Shown here: piece by piece, positions 36,431 to 44,076 of the stretch | Numbering within the stretch: position 1 is the stretch's first letter | How the letters are laid out: each line of letters starts with the position of its first letter | Assembly: GCF_000949475.1 (NCBI RefSeq) | Contig: NZ_JRHC01000004.1 | Location: 186,001-250,000, forward strand | Reading direction: 5' to 3' | DNA length: 64,000 bases | From: Draconibacterium sediminis | GTDB lineage: Bacteria; Bacteroidota; Bacteroidia; Bacteroidales; Prolixibacteraceae | Notes under the pieces: model-generated | Told to the model about the DNA's origin: nothing | The model's input: the letters and a program-made list of their open reading frames with translations, nothing else | Database searches by the model: none | Position numbers and translations under genes: made by a program

Positions 36431-36701
36431 CATCCAGAATCCAGAATCGAGTATCCAGCATCCAGGTAGGCTATATCAACCCAGAACTACCCAATTCCCA
36501 ACACATGTTTACAATAATCCCCACCAACCATTTTCATAACAAAATAATTTAGTTAAATTAGTTCCCCATAATCCGGTGACACCCAGAACGATTAGCAGCG
36601 AGAGATTTTTGCCACCCCAGGGATTGAGAATTTATAGGCGCTATGAGTGTGACTATTATATTACACCAATAGTAAATAGGAATCGATGATGCTCAATTGA
36701 A

Positions 36702-37487
36702 ATGATTAAAAAACTCTTCTTAAATGATAGATTTATCCTCGGACTAATTCTTTTGAACTCCGTAATATTATTTATTGGTTCATACTTCCTCTCGGAAAGT
36801 GACAAGCAAATCTTGGCAATAATTGACAATTCGATTACTGCATTATTCATTATCGAATTAATTATCAAATGCAATGAATTTGGAATTAAAGGTTATTTCG
36901 AATCCAATTGGAATAAACTCGATTTTGTTCTCATTTTGCTTTCGATTCCAGCATTGATAACTTTCATTTTTAATTTAAATATCATTGATTTTAGTTTTTT
37001 GCTCGTATTCCGAATAATGCGGGTCTTCAAGGCTTTCAGATTTTTCAAATTCATCCCAAATGTTGGAGAATTGGTTGCAGGTGTTCAACGAGCATTAAAA
37101 GCTTCAGTTTTTGTGTTTTTAGGTTTCGCTGTTTACATTTTTATTATAGGAGTACTTTCGTTTTACCTTTTTCAAAACAGCAATTCTGAATATTTTGAAA
37201 ATCCTATGGTTTCTCTGTACTCTACATTTAAGATTTTCACAGTTGAAGGTTGGTTTGAAATTCCTGAACAAATAATAAAGAATTATTCAAAAGCGGGTAT
37301 CTTTTTTACTTATCTCTATTTCATTTTTGTTGTGCTAACAGGAGGAATATTTGGTCTTTCAATAGTGAATTCCATCTTCGTGGATTCAATGGTTAGTGAC
37401 AATAACGATGAATTAGAAAGAAAAATTGATGACCTTGATTCTAAAATAACCGAAATACTAACAAAAATCAATACTAATGAAACTTGA
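36702..37487 (+). CDS. Voltage-gated-type cation channel (single-repeat ion_trans family)
   Basis: A 261-residue six-helix channel subunit, the size of bacterial single-repeat sodium channels (BacNav/NaChBac type). S1 to S3 lie at about 11-30, 38-57 and 72-90. S4 (about 97-118) carries Arg104, Arg107, Lys110, Arg113 and Lys116 at three-residue spacing, the voltage-sensor pattern. S5 is 133-157, and the pore loop holds Thr180-Val-Glu182-Gly-Trp184, equivalent to the T-x-E-x-W filter of BacNav proteins. S6 is 197-226. The tail (235-257) is a heptad coiled coil suited to tetramers. The gene is strongly AT-rich compared with its surroundings and its last 11 bases overlap the nuclease-like gene, so both are probably one transferred unit. 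Confidence 0.85.
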   Translation: MIKKLFLNDRFILGLILLNSVILFIGSYFLSESDKQILAIIDNSITALFIIELIIKCNEFGIKGYFESNWNKLDFVLILLSIPALITFIFNLNIIDFSFLLVFRIMRVFKAFRFFKFIPNVGELVAGVQRALKASVFVFLGFAVYIFIIGVLSFYLFQNSNSEYFENPMVSLYSTFKIFTVEGWFEIPEQIIKNYSKAGIFFTYLYFIFVVLTGGIFGLSIVNSIFVDSMVSDNNDELERKIDDLDSKITEILTKINTNET

Positions 37488-39330
37488 AAAAATCCTCGAT
37501 AATGTTAACTCTCTTGAGAAAAATTCTTTCCTAAAAATAATTGACAACATAAAGTCTGGTAATCCCAAAAACAGTAAGGAAATTGACAAAATTCTTTCTG
37601 CAAGTAGTGATAATTTGAAGAGTGTTGACAGTATTAATATTGCCAAGGTCTTCGATCTTATTAAAGATGAATTTGCAGAAACTATAAAAGCTGAATTTGT
37701 TAATACAACCTCGCAATTAGATATTCTTATAGACATCATCACAAAAGATGGTAACAATATTTTGAAACAAGACTGGTTTGCGCGGCTTTACGAAAAGGAA
37801 TTAGCAAAAATTAAAAAGAGAACCAAAGAACTTAAAATACAACTGGAATCCGATAAATCCGAAATACCTGAAACAAGGAAACGGGATTATATAATTTACA
37901 AAGCATGTGTGGAAACTGCTTACAACAACGATTATGAGAACAACAGAGAATCGAAAATAACAGATGACGAATTATCAATTTTACTCACACTGACAAATCA
38001 ATTGGATTTATCCCAGGAGGAAGTAAAACTGATAAACTATTTGATAATTCCACCAGAAAAATCTGACATTGAGAATATAACAACCTTTTTGAAAAATATT
38101 GGAGTTGTCTTTTATTCAAGGAAGAATAATGTGATTTATGTTGCGGATGAAGTTGTAAGAGTATTACGAAAAATCAGGAAAAAGGAAATTGCGGATAAAT
38201 ATTACCGACGTGTTCTGAAAACATTAAAAGAGTCGCAAATAAATCTGGTTTGTCGCAAACACAGTATTGATACCAAAGAGCTTGATTATGAGTCTAAAAT
38301 CAAACAAATAATTAAAGAAGGGATTTCATTTTTCACTTTACTTAAAAGTGGCATACATAAAGATGGGACGAACTTGACCGATAGAAAAAAGACAATTAAT
38401 GATATTTGGAATAATGGATTAAAAATATCCTCAAATCTAAAAGGGGTTACGGTTGAAGAAAAAATTGAAAATATTATAAGTTATTTCAATGAAATTGAAC
38501 TTGATGAAAAAGTCGGGATTTCAGTGGAAGGCTACGAGAAGTTGCTTTTAGAAATAAATGATGAATTAAAATCATTTAGGAAATTGGTACTTAATGAATT
38601 TGAGATGCCCGAAGAAACTATCTTAAATAGTGCCACGCTATTGGACTTCAATATAAAACCCAGAGATGTTTTAGACATTTTACCGGTTGAAGATTTGAAA
38701 TCATTTATCGCAGCAAAAGAGTTAAAATCAAGAGGAGACCTCGTTCTTAACATTTTAGATGCATATAAAGATGCTGAAAACTTACTAATTGAAAACTATG
38801 TTGCAATTGGATTTAGGAACCTGAATTTATTGAGGGATAATGGAATAACGATAAAAGAAAGTGAGTTGGGTTTAAAGTTTGAATGTATTACGCAAAAAAT
38901 ATTCGAACAACTTGGGTTCAATGTTGATGAATCGCTAAAGAAAAAGCTGAATACAGCGAAAAACAAAATAGACCTTGTTTTAAATTTAGGAAACAATGAT
39001 GTGATAATTGTTGAATGTAAAACAATTAAAGAAAGTGGATATAATAAATTTAGCTCAGTATCAAGACAGATAAAATCATATGTTGATTTAGCAAAGAAGA
39101 ACGATTTAAATGTTGTAAAATCGTTACTTGTTGCACCAGATTTTAGTGATGATTTTGTAAATGATTGTGACTTAGAATTCGAAATAAATTTATCGTTGAT
39201 AACGGCAGGGTCTTTAGTTAATATCCTTGAAGGATTCAGAGAATCTAAACATAAACAATTCCCTTATCAGCTGTTAATGAAAGATGTATTGATTAAAGAA
39301 GAAAGAATTTTAAAAGCGATAAAAAAATAG
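37477..39330 (+). CDS. Large helical protein with C-terminal PD-(D/E)XK nuclease-like domain
   Basis: A 617-residue protein whose full-length family I do not recognise. Residues 1-450 are charged, Lys/Glu/Ile/Asn-rich and helical, without a signal peptide or membrane segment; short parts look coiled-coil. The C-terminal domain (about 450-610) has restriction-endonuclease-fold marks: Glu469 in LGLKFECITQKIFEQLGF, Asp499 in KIDLVLN, and Glu513-x-Lys515 in VIIVECKTIKES, followed by a helix (SRQIKSYVDLAKK). That order and spacing fits the E...D...ExK active site of Mrr-like or recB-type families. It overlaps the channel gene by 11 bases and has the same AT-rich composition. Coupling of a nuclease-like sensor or effector to an ion channel suggests a defence unit, which is inference. 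Confidence 0.75.
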   Translation: MKLEKILDNVNSLEKNSFLKIIDNIKSGNPKNSKEIDKILSASSDNLKSVDSINIAKVFDLIKDEFAETIKAEFVNTTSQLDILIDIITKDGNNILKQDWFARLYEKELAKIKKRTKELKIQLESDKSEIPETRKRDYIIYKACVETAYNNDYENNRESKITDDELSILLTLTNQLDLSQEEVKLINYLIIPPEKSDIENITTFLKNIGVVFYSRKNNVIYVADEVVRVLRKIRKKEIADKYYRRVLKTLKESQINLVCRKHSIDTKELDYESKIKQIIKEGISFFTLLKSGIHKDGTNLTDRKKTINDIWNNGLKISSNLKGVTVEEKIENIISYFNEIELDEKVGISVEGYEKLLLEINDELKSFRKLVLNEFEMPEETILNSATLLDFNIKPRDVLDILPVEDLKSFIAAKELKSRGDLVLNILDAYKDAENLLIENYVAIGFRNLNLLRDNGITIKESELGLKFECITQKIFEQLGFNVDESLKKKLNTAKNKIDLVLNLGNNDVIIVECKTIKESGYNKFSSVSRQIKSYVDLAKKNDLNVVKSLLVAPDFSDDFVNDCDLEFEINLSLITAGSLVNILEGFRESKHKQFPYQLLMKDVLIKEERILKAIKK

Positions 39331-39343
39331 ATTCAACGCTCGC

Positions 39344-39456
39344 TCAACTCCCCCTCGTTTGGAACGAGGGGTAAACAGTCAGTCGTTTGCAACGACAAGA
39401 TCGTGACACGAGGTAAAAGATTCAGCGATAATCAGTAAAATCAAAGTCATCAGCGT
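39344..39456. repeat. Double-hairpin intergenic repeat, copy 1 (long form)
   Basis: Hairpin A (CCCCTCGTT-tgg-AACGAGGGG, 39351-39371) and hairpin B (GTCGTT-tgc-AACGAC, 39382-39396) are joined by GTAAACAGTCA. A tail ATCGTGACACGAGGTAAAAG and CAGCG...GTCATCAGCG follows, shared with the copy at 42121. Confidence 0.85.
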
Positions 39457-39521
39457 TATATTTCAACTCCACTAAGTTTGCAACAACAAAACTCAACGAA
39501 TAAAAACCAACAACAAAACAA

Positions 39522-40103
39522 ATGAAATCAATTACCCTTGAATTTTCGAAACTTCAGATTCTAAAAGACAGAGAAAGATGGCGGCTGTATTTTATCGTGG
39601 TTGCCGAACATCCGGAGGATAACGATAAAATGATTGTTTCTACTTTTCCCGATCCATATATCAGGTTAAAACCCAACAAAGAGAATATCATCAACTTCGA
39701 GCCTGAAGGAAGTCCGGGAGCCGACGGAATGTTTGTAATCGAGCGCGAATTACCTGCCGATAAAAAAATAAAAGCCCGTGTTTACCTGAGGCAAAGCAGA
39801 GATAAAACACGAAATGTAGGTGAAGCACTCTCAAACCTTCAGAAGACACTGGGCGGCGATGCTTTCGAGATTGTAACCGATCTTATGGGATCGGGATTAC
39901 CCTGGCTTGTTGTGGCCAAAAAGGCAATACCCATGATCGGGAATATACTCGGTAGCATGAAAGACCGTGATATGGGTTTTGTAAACATGGACGAACGATT
40001 TGGCAGCGAGTTTAAACCCGGAATTAAAGCCGAACGCCATACCGAATTTTCAACCGGCGAAGCAAAGATCTGGTGGAAATGGAGCATTAGCGATGAGGTA
40101 TAA
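39522..40103 (+). CDS. Uncharacterised 193-residue protein of the accessory island
   Basis: No family recognised. The N-terminal half is beta-rich with no signal peptide (TLEFSKLQILKDRERWRLYFIVVAEH, then IRLKPNKENIINFEPEG and ADGMFVIERELP), suggesting a small sandwich domain. A middle helical stretch (GSGLPWLVVAKKAIPMIGNIL, about residues 126-146) is hydrophobic and could insert in a membrane. The C-terminus is beta again (HTEFSTGEAKIWWKWSI). This 'beta domain plus amphipathic helix' layout is found in some pore-forming proteins, a weak analogy. Base composition is nearer to the core genome than that of the two preceding genes. Confidence 0.6.
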   Translation: MKSITLEFSKLQILKDRERWRLYFIVVAEHPEDNDKMIVSTFPDPYIRLKPNKENIINFEPEGSPGADGMFVIERELPADKKIKARVYLRQSRDKTRNVGEALSNLQKTLGGDAFEIVTDLMGSGLPWLVVAKKAIPMIGNILGSMKDRDMGFVNMDERFGSEFKPGIKAERHTEFSTGEAKIWWKWSISDEV

Positions 40104-40139
40104 TTCTAAAAATATTGTTACTGCAAGGGAAAACCTAAA

Positions 40140-40670
40140 ATGAATAGAATCAACTCAAAAACATATCATCAGCTGAAGTATTATAATAACTACAACCACC
40201 TTACTGTAGCCGGGGTTCTGGTAGTATTTGGACTTCTAATGCTTGTCGGCATCTCAACTTTTCCAAAGAACTTAGTTTTAGCACTTCTGTTTTTTACACT
40301 TGCATACCTTGGTTATCAGACGCTAAAAACAACAAAACCAATTTCAATCGATAGAAACAATATCTGTTTAGGGAAAATGGTAAATGGATTTAAACAAACG
40401 AATATAAATGCGAATTCTATCGACAGTATAGAATTGGTTTACGAGATAAAAACAGAGTTTAGTGTAGCGGCTGCTTATATTGGAGGAGAAGTGGATAAAC
40501 ATTCAGATTATTACCAGATAAAACTAAAAGATAATAGCCTTATCCGGTTTGATAACCTATACGACAAACAGTTGCAAAATGATTTAAAACTATGGTGTCG
40601 GTATAATAATGTTGCGGTAAACTTAAACGTCAGAAAGATTATAAAAGAGAATGATGATTCAATTCTCTAA
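40140..40670 (+). CDS. Uncharacterised two-helix membrane protein
   Basis: No family recognised. In 176 residues two adjacent transmembrane helices (about 22-41 and 45-62, VAGVLVVFGLLMLVGIST and LVLALLFFTLAYLGYQTL) precede a cytoplasmic beta-rich domain (ISIDRNNICLGK, INANSIDSIELVYEI, YQIKLKDNSLIRFDNLYDKQL), which looks like a bacterial PH-type or YdbS-like domain. It starts 36 bp after the previous gene, and its stop codon (TAA at 40668) abuts the next double-hairpin repeat. Confidence 0.6.
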   Translation: MNRINSKTYHQLKYYNNYNHLTVAGVLVVFGLLMLVGISTFPKNLVLALLFFTLAYLGYQTLKTTKPISIDRNNICLGKMVNGFKQTNINANSIDSIELVYEIKTEFSVAAAYIGGEVDKHSDYYQIKLKDNSLIRFDNLYDKQLQNDLKLWCRYNNVAVNLNVRKIIKENDDSIL

Positions 40671-40738
40671 CTCCCCCTCGTTTGTAACGAGGGGTAAACA
40701 AGCTGTCGTTTGTAACGACAAAACATAACGAATAAAAC
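40669..40738. repeat. Double-hairpin intergenic repeat, copy 2 (short form)
   Basis: Hairpin A with perfect nine-base arms at 40674-40694 and hairpin B with arms GTCGTT / AACGAC at 40705-40719. The tail reads AAAACATAACGAATAAAA, shared with copy 3. Its left edge coincides with the stop codon of the preceding gene. Confidence 0.88.
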
Positions 40739-40745
40739 CTAAAAT

Positions 40746-41147
40746 ATGAACTTTAGAGCATCCTTCTGCGACCCATTTAAGCCTGATATAATTGAAATAG
40801 GCAAAATAGAACAAGAGAAAATTTTAGAGACTTTTCATAAAATTCCATGGTCAGATTTACTGGCAAAGATGAAAACCGCAAAACAGAGCGAAATCTTTTA
40901 TTCTCCATCATTGGAGATTGAAAATAGAGACAATAAAAATGGACTTTCTGTTTCCGCTATCGATGGAACCGAATGGTATATCTTCTACAAAAGACCAAAA
41001 CTTGTAAAAAAATTCTTTGGATTAACAGAGAAGATGGACAACGACTATTTAACCGACATCCAAGGGCAAACAGAAAATGATGTAATAGAATGCCTGAATG
41101 CATTAATAAAAAATGACTTACAATTTTTAGAGAATAAAATTAAATAG
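40746..41147 (+). CDS. Uncharacterised 133-residue protein of the accessory island
   Basis: No family recognised. A small, soluble, charged protein without a signal peptide. It is alpha/beta in appearance (IIEIGKIEQEKILETFHKIPWSDLLAKMKT, then SPSLEIENRDNKNGLSVSAIDGTEWYIFYKRPK, then a C-terminal helix). It sits exactly between two double-hairpin repeats, starting 7 bp after one and ending 16 bp before the other. Proteins of this style are sometimes immunity proteins; there is no toxin gene beside it to support that. Confidence 0.6.
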   Translation: MNFRASFCDPFKPDIIEIGKIEQEKILETFHKIPWSDLLAKMKTAKQSEIFYSPSLEIENRDNKNGLSVSAIDGTEWYIFYKRPKLVKKFFGLTEKMDNDYLTDIQGQTENDVIECLNALIKNDLQFLENKIK

Positions 41148-41162
41148 ATCTTAATTTCATCC

Positions 41163-41238
41163 TCCAACTCCCCCTCGTTTGTAACGAGGGGTAAACATCC
41201 TGTCGTTTGTAACGACAAAACATAACGAGTAAAAATTA
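41163..41238. repeat. Double-hairpin intergenic repeat, copy 3 (short form)
   Basis: Hairpin A at 41171-41191 and hairpin B at 41202-41216, both with perfect arms. The AAAACATAACGAGTAAAA tail matches copy 2 with one change. A (AAACAAT) run of four imperfect units follows up to the next small gene. Confidence 0.88.
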
Positions 41239-41268
41239 AAAACAATAAAAACAATAAAAACAATAAAA

Positions 41269-41424
41269 ATGCAAACATTAATTTTTCTTCCAATTCTTAT
41301 TTATGTAGCCCTGGTAGTTGCTATTCTGTATTTCATTTTTAAATGGGTAAATACATTTATTCAGCTAAAACAGGAACATAACGAGTTGCTAAAAGAAATC
41401 ATCAAAAAAATGGATTCGAAATAG
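41269..41424 (+). CDS. 51-residue single-pass membrane protein
   Basis: A small open frame opening with ATG and ending with TAG. The product has one hydrophobic helix (about residues 3-23, starting LIFLPILIYVALVV) and a positively charged cytoplasmic tail with a short amphipathic helix (IQLKQEHNELLKEIIKKM). This layout is common for genuine small membrane proteins in Bacteroidota. Support comes from the position between two repeats in line with the other cassette-like genes, and from the hydrophobic-then-coiled pattern; there is no Shine-Dalgarno and no homologue that I recognise. Confidence 0.55.
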   Translation: MQTLIFLPILIYVALVVAILYFIFKWVNTFIQLKQEHNELLKEIIKKMDSK

Positions 41425-41507
41425 CCTTCTCCGTTACCGAGTCCCGAAGTTTCAGGGATTTCGCGTAGTATAAAACTAGTCATCACACATCTTTAAACCC
41501 GTTAATC

Positions 41508-42104
41508 ATGAGAAAATCATTTAGACTCATTTTTACAATTGTTTTTATTTGTTTGATTCCTGCATTAAGTTTTGCTCAGAAATCAATAAGCGAATTAAAC
41601 AGTAAAGATCTTCGCGCCTCATTAAAATTGTTAGGAGTGGAAGTTTTTAAGTACGACTTTTCTGATGCTGAACCGAACTGCGGCCTAACCATTTATATTG
41701 AAGAATACAACAAGGATTCGCTTCTGAGTTCTCATCCGTTCAATTTTGGTTTGTGGGACAAAGACCTCGGAGAAAAGGAGTTTGAATTAATTGCAAAGGT
41801 AAGTTCCGACACTACCCAAACCTATTGGTTAAATCTTATTCACCCAAAAATGCAGGTAAAAGACCGGATTAATGTTGCACCTGAATTTAGAAACGCGCAT
41901 TACTGGATGGAAATAGAGGAGGGTGAATTAGAATATGATAAGAAAATACCTCTGCTTTTTTATGGACAGGCATGGGAAGATGAAATACAGGGAATGAAAA
42001 TTCGTAGGTTTTGCTGGGGCCAGGCCATTGGACGAGACATGAAAAATGAAAATTTAGAGAAAATTGAACACATGGTTTTAATCAGCTATGAGCTAAAGAG
42101 GTAA
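41508..42104 (+). CDS. Exported protein of unknown function
   Basis: A 198-residue protein with a clear signal peptide (residues 1-23, IPALSFAQK cleavage) and a soluble beta-rich mature part (NCGLTIYIEEYN, FNFGLWDKDLGEKEFELIAKVSSDTTQTYWLNLIHPKMQVKDRI). Two cysteines only. No family recognised. A TCCCGAAGTTTCAGGGA palindrome lies 60 bp upstream and a degenerate double-hairpin repeat follows the stop codon by 16 bp. Confidence 0.6.
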   Translation: MRKSFRLIFTIVFICLIPALSFAQKSISELNSKDLRASLKLLGVEVFKYDFSDAEPNCGLTIYIEEYNKDSLLSSHPFNFGLWDKDLGEKEFELIAKVSSDTTQTYWLNLIHPKMQVKDRINVAPEFRNAHYWMEIEEGELEYDKKIPLLFYGQAWEDEIQGMKIRRFCWGQAIGRDMKNENLEKIEHMVLISYELKR

Positions 42105-42120
42105 TAAAAACTATCTGCCT

Positions 42121-42235
42121 CAACTCCCCCTCGTTTGTAAAAAGGGGTAAACAGTCAGTCGTTTGCAACGACAAGATCGTGACACGAGGTAAAAGAATCA
42201 GCGAAAATCAGTAAAATCAATGTCATCAGCGTTCC
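42121..42235. repeat. Double-hairpin intergenic repeat, copy 4 (long form, arm A damaged)
   Basis: Hairpin A (42127-42147) has lost pairing at two positions in its right arm (AAAAAGGGG instead of AACGAGGGG), while hairpin B (42158-42172) is intact. The long tail with GATCGTGACACGAGGTAAAAG and a CAGCG...GTCATCAGCGTT segment repeats that of copy 1. Confidence 0.85.
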
Positions 42236-42249
42236 AATATCAATTCTTC

Positions 42250-42275
42250 GCTTGCGCCTCCCGAAACTTCGGGAT
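42250..42275. repeat. Short CCCGAAACTTCGGG palindrome
   Basis: TCCCGAAACTTCGGGA is a perfect 16-base inverted repeat. The related CCCGAAGTTTCGGGG is at 35997 and an imperfect copy at 41443. All three lie in or beside the accessory island. Confidence 0.6.
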
Positions 42276-42323
42276 GCACTAACAATGGGAAAAATATCAT
42301 AACATCATAAAAACCTAAAGTAT

Positions 42324-42782
42324 ATGAGCTTCCTAAAATATTCGAACACAGCAGAAAAGACGATTCATGTAAATTTGGATCTGTATATTGATTCTTTCAA
42401 GAATAAAATTCAGGAAAGATTAAGAAACTTTGAAGCCCAATCAGAAATTCAAAACGATACGATAACATTCAAACGAATGGTGAGAAATACAACACATTCC
42501 GGACAGAATAAAATCGAAGCGATGAAATTAGTAAGAGAAGGATTGATCCGGATTGAAAGAGTTGATACAACAAAAATCAGAATAGTTTGGGAAGTTAAGT
42601 TGGATGCATTATTGTTTTTATCCATCTCAGTCGGACTGGTAATCGGTTTGCTTGCCTTATTTGCCAGTTCGATGATACTAATCTCAATGCTAATTGAATT
42701 ACTATTTTCCTCGATTATGTATTTTATCGGGTGTTCAATTGTAAAATCACAAATTGATAAAATTGTAGCCACTGGCCACTAG
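42324..42782 (+). CDS. Uncharacterised membrane protein at the end of the island
   Basis: No family recognised. In 152 residues a soluble N-terminal part (about 1-90, STAEKTIHVNLDLYIDSFKNKIQERLRNF and RVDTTKIRIVWEVKLDALL) precedes two transmembrane helices (about 94-116 and 118-140). The N-terminal part has a beta-alpha look. It is the last gene of the island and is followed by low-complexity repeat DNA. Confidence 0.6.
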   Translation: MSFLKYSNTAEKTIHVNLDLYIDSFKNKIQERLRNFEAQSEIQNDTITFKRMVRNTTHSGQNKIEAMKLVREGLIRIERVDTTKIRIVWEVKLDALLFLSISVGLVIGLLALFASSMILISMLIELLFSSIMYFIGCSIVKSQIDKIVATGH

Positions 42783-42900
42783 TCATCAGTCACTGGTCAT
42801 TAGTCATTAGTCACTAGTCTTTAGTCGCTAGTCATTAGTCACTACCAGTATCTAGTATCCAGTAACCAGCAAAATCACCGTCATCAGCGTTCCAAAACTT
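42783..42900. repeat. Low-complexity TAGTCA(C/T)TAGTC repeats
   Basis: About a dozen imperfect copies of a 7-9-base unit (AGTCATTAGTCACTAGTC...) followed by GTATCTAGTATCCAGTAACCAG. It has no coding potential and marks the right end of the island. Confidence 0.7.
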
Positions 42901-42939
42901 CAATTGTCAGGAACAAAAACTGCCAACTGTGACTGCCAA

Positions 42940-43707
42940 CTAAACTTCACCTTCCAGCCAGCTCTTAAAGCTTTTCACTTTCTCGCGGGCCACCAGGAAA
43001 TCATCATCATTGCCCTGTTGCACCTTTAGTTTTAAACGCGAGTTACTGTAGGCAATCACATCGCTGATACTTTTTAAAGCCACCAGGTATTTACGGTTAA
43101 TACGGAAAAACTGGTTCGGATCAACCATCGTTTCCACCAGCTCCAGGCTCTGGTCGAGCAGGTAATCCTTACCATCCGAAAGTTTGGCGTAAGTACCTTT
43201 CTCGAAACTATAGAAATACAGTACATCGGTGGTTTCAATCACCCTAAGATGTGTACCCACTTTCACCAAAAAACGCTCTTTGTAATTTTTCTTTTTCAGC
43301 GAGGCCATAACCTCATGCAGAATATCGGGAGTAAAAGAAGACCTTACGGGTTTAGCCAGTTGTTCAAACTTATCGAGTGCCTTTTTTAGCTCGGTGCGTT
43401 CAATGGGTTTCAATAAATAATCCACGCTGTTCACTTTAAAAGCACGAATGGCATAATCGTCATAGGCCGTTGTAAAAATGACGGGCTGGTTAAACGATGT
43501 TTGTTCAAATATTTCAAAACTCAGTCCATCGCCCAGCTGAATATCAAAAAATGCCAACTCAGGCGCTTCGTTGTTTTGCAACCATGCAACCGTAGCTTTC
43601 ACGGTATCGCACACCGCCAGTATTTGCGCCTCGGGTTGCAAGGCAGAAATGTGCGCAGCCAGCTGTGCCGCTGCCAATGGTTCGTCTTCTACGATCAGTA
43701 TTTTCAT
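42940..43707 (-). CDS. LytTR-family response regulator
   Basis: A 255-residue regulator with a receiver domain (phospho-acceptor Asp55 in LAFFDIQLGDG, acidic pair Glu7-Asp8, Lys of YLLKPIE) and a LytTR DNA-binding domain at about 145-250 (FLVKVGTHLRVIETTDVLYFYSFEKGTYAKLSDGKDYLL, then FFRINRKYLVALKSI). It binds DNA repeats upstream of target genes in the known family. The LytS-type kinase partner is encoded upstream on the same strand, but 580 bp of repeat DNA separates the two. Confidence 0.93.
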   Translation of the reverse strand: MKILIVEDEPLAAAQLAAHISALQPEAQILAVCDTVKATVAWLQNNEAPELAFFDIQLGDGLSFEIFEQTSFNQPVIFTTAYDDYAIRAFKVNSVDYLLKPIERTELKKALDKFEQLAKPVRSSFTPDILHEVMASLKKKNYKERFLVKVGTHLRVIETTDVLYFYSFEKGTYAKLSDGKDYLLDQSLELVETMVDPNQFFRINRKYLVALKSISDVIAYSNSRLKLKVQQGNDDDFLVAREKVKSFKSWLEGEV

Positions 43708-43839
43708 CTTTTAGCTACTAGCCGCTAGCTTCAAGCTATAAGCTTGTTTTTAGCATTATTCTTTTCAGTATTGAAGCATTTGCTTTTTAGTTACAAGTTG
43801 CAAGTTACAAGCTTCAAGTTATTCCAACATTATAGTTTC

Positions 43840-44050
43840 GAGTCACGAGCTTCGAGCCGCGAGTTTATCCTTCATCACCCAATAACGCACCACCTCAATC
43901 CCTCAATCCCTCAATGACTCAATAACTCAATCACTCATTCCCTAATTTCCTTCCATCCTTCGACTCCCGACGCTTCGATCGGGACAGGTCCGCTCAGGAT
44001 GACATTCTGCTAACTGAGACTGCGACTGAAAACTTTCAAAATCTACAATC
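43840..44050. repeat. Long direct duplication, copy 1
   Basis: Starts at GAGTCACGAGC and ends near AAAATCTACAATC. It contains the CAATCCCTCAATCCCTC run, CCTTCGACTCCCGACG..., the hairpin CCCGACGCTTCGATCGGG (43966-43983) and GCTCAGGATGAC. About 25 bp (ATGACTCAATAACTCAATCA-type) is extra relative to copy 2. Confidence 0.8.
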
Positions 44051-44076
44051 GTTAATCATCATTCCCTAACAGTGAC

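Larger units (their letters stand above)
35990..36701. other. Gene-free, repeat-rich boundary of the accessory island
   Basis: 712 bp holding only repeat DNA. It contains a CCCGAAGTTTCGGGG hairpin at 35997, REP-like hairpins at 36042, 36083 (degenerate), 36370 and 36412, a composite palindrome at 36262-36310, runs of TCCAGAATCCAGAATC near 36430-36465 and a short AT-rich leader before the channel gene. A 68-codon open frame at 36193-36399 crosses the repeats and is not a gene. Confidence 0.75.

Noticed and set aside
39344..42235. Integron attC sites
   Set aside because: The layout of genes and palindromes looks similar, but the hairpins lack the GTTRRRY/RYYYAAC core pair at their ends, two hairpins occur per site, and no integron integrase is seen.
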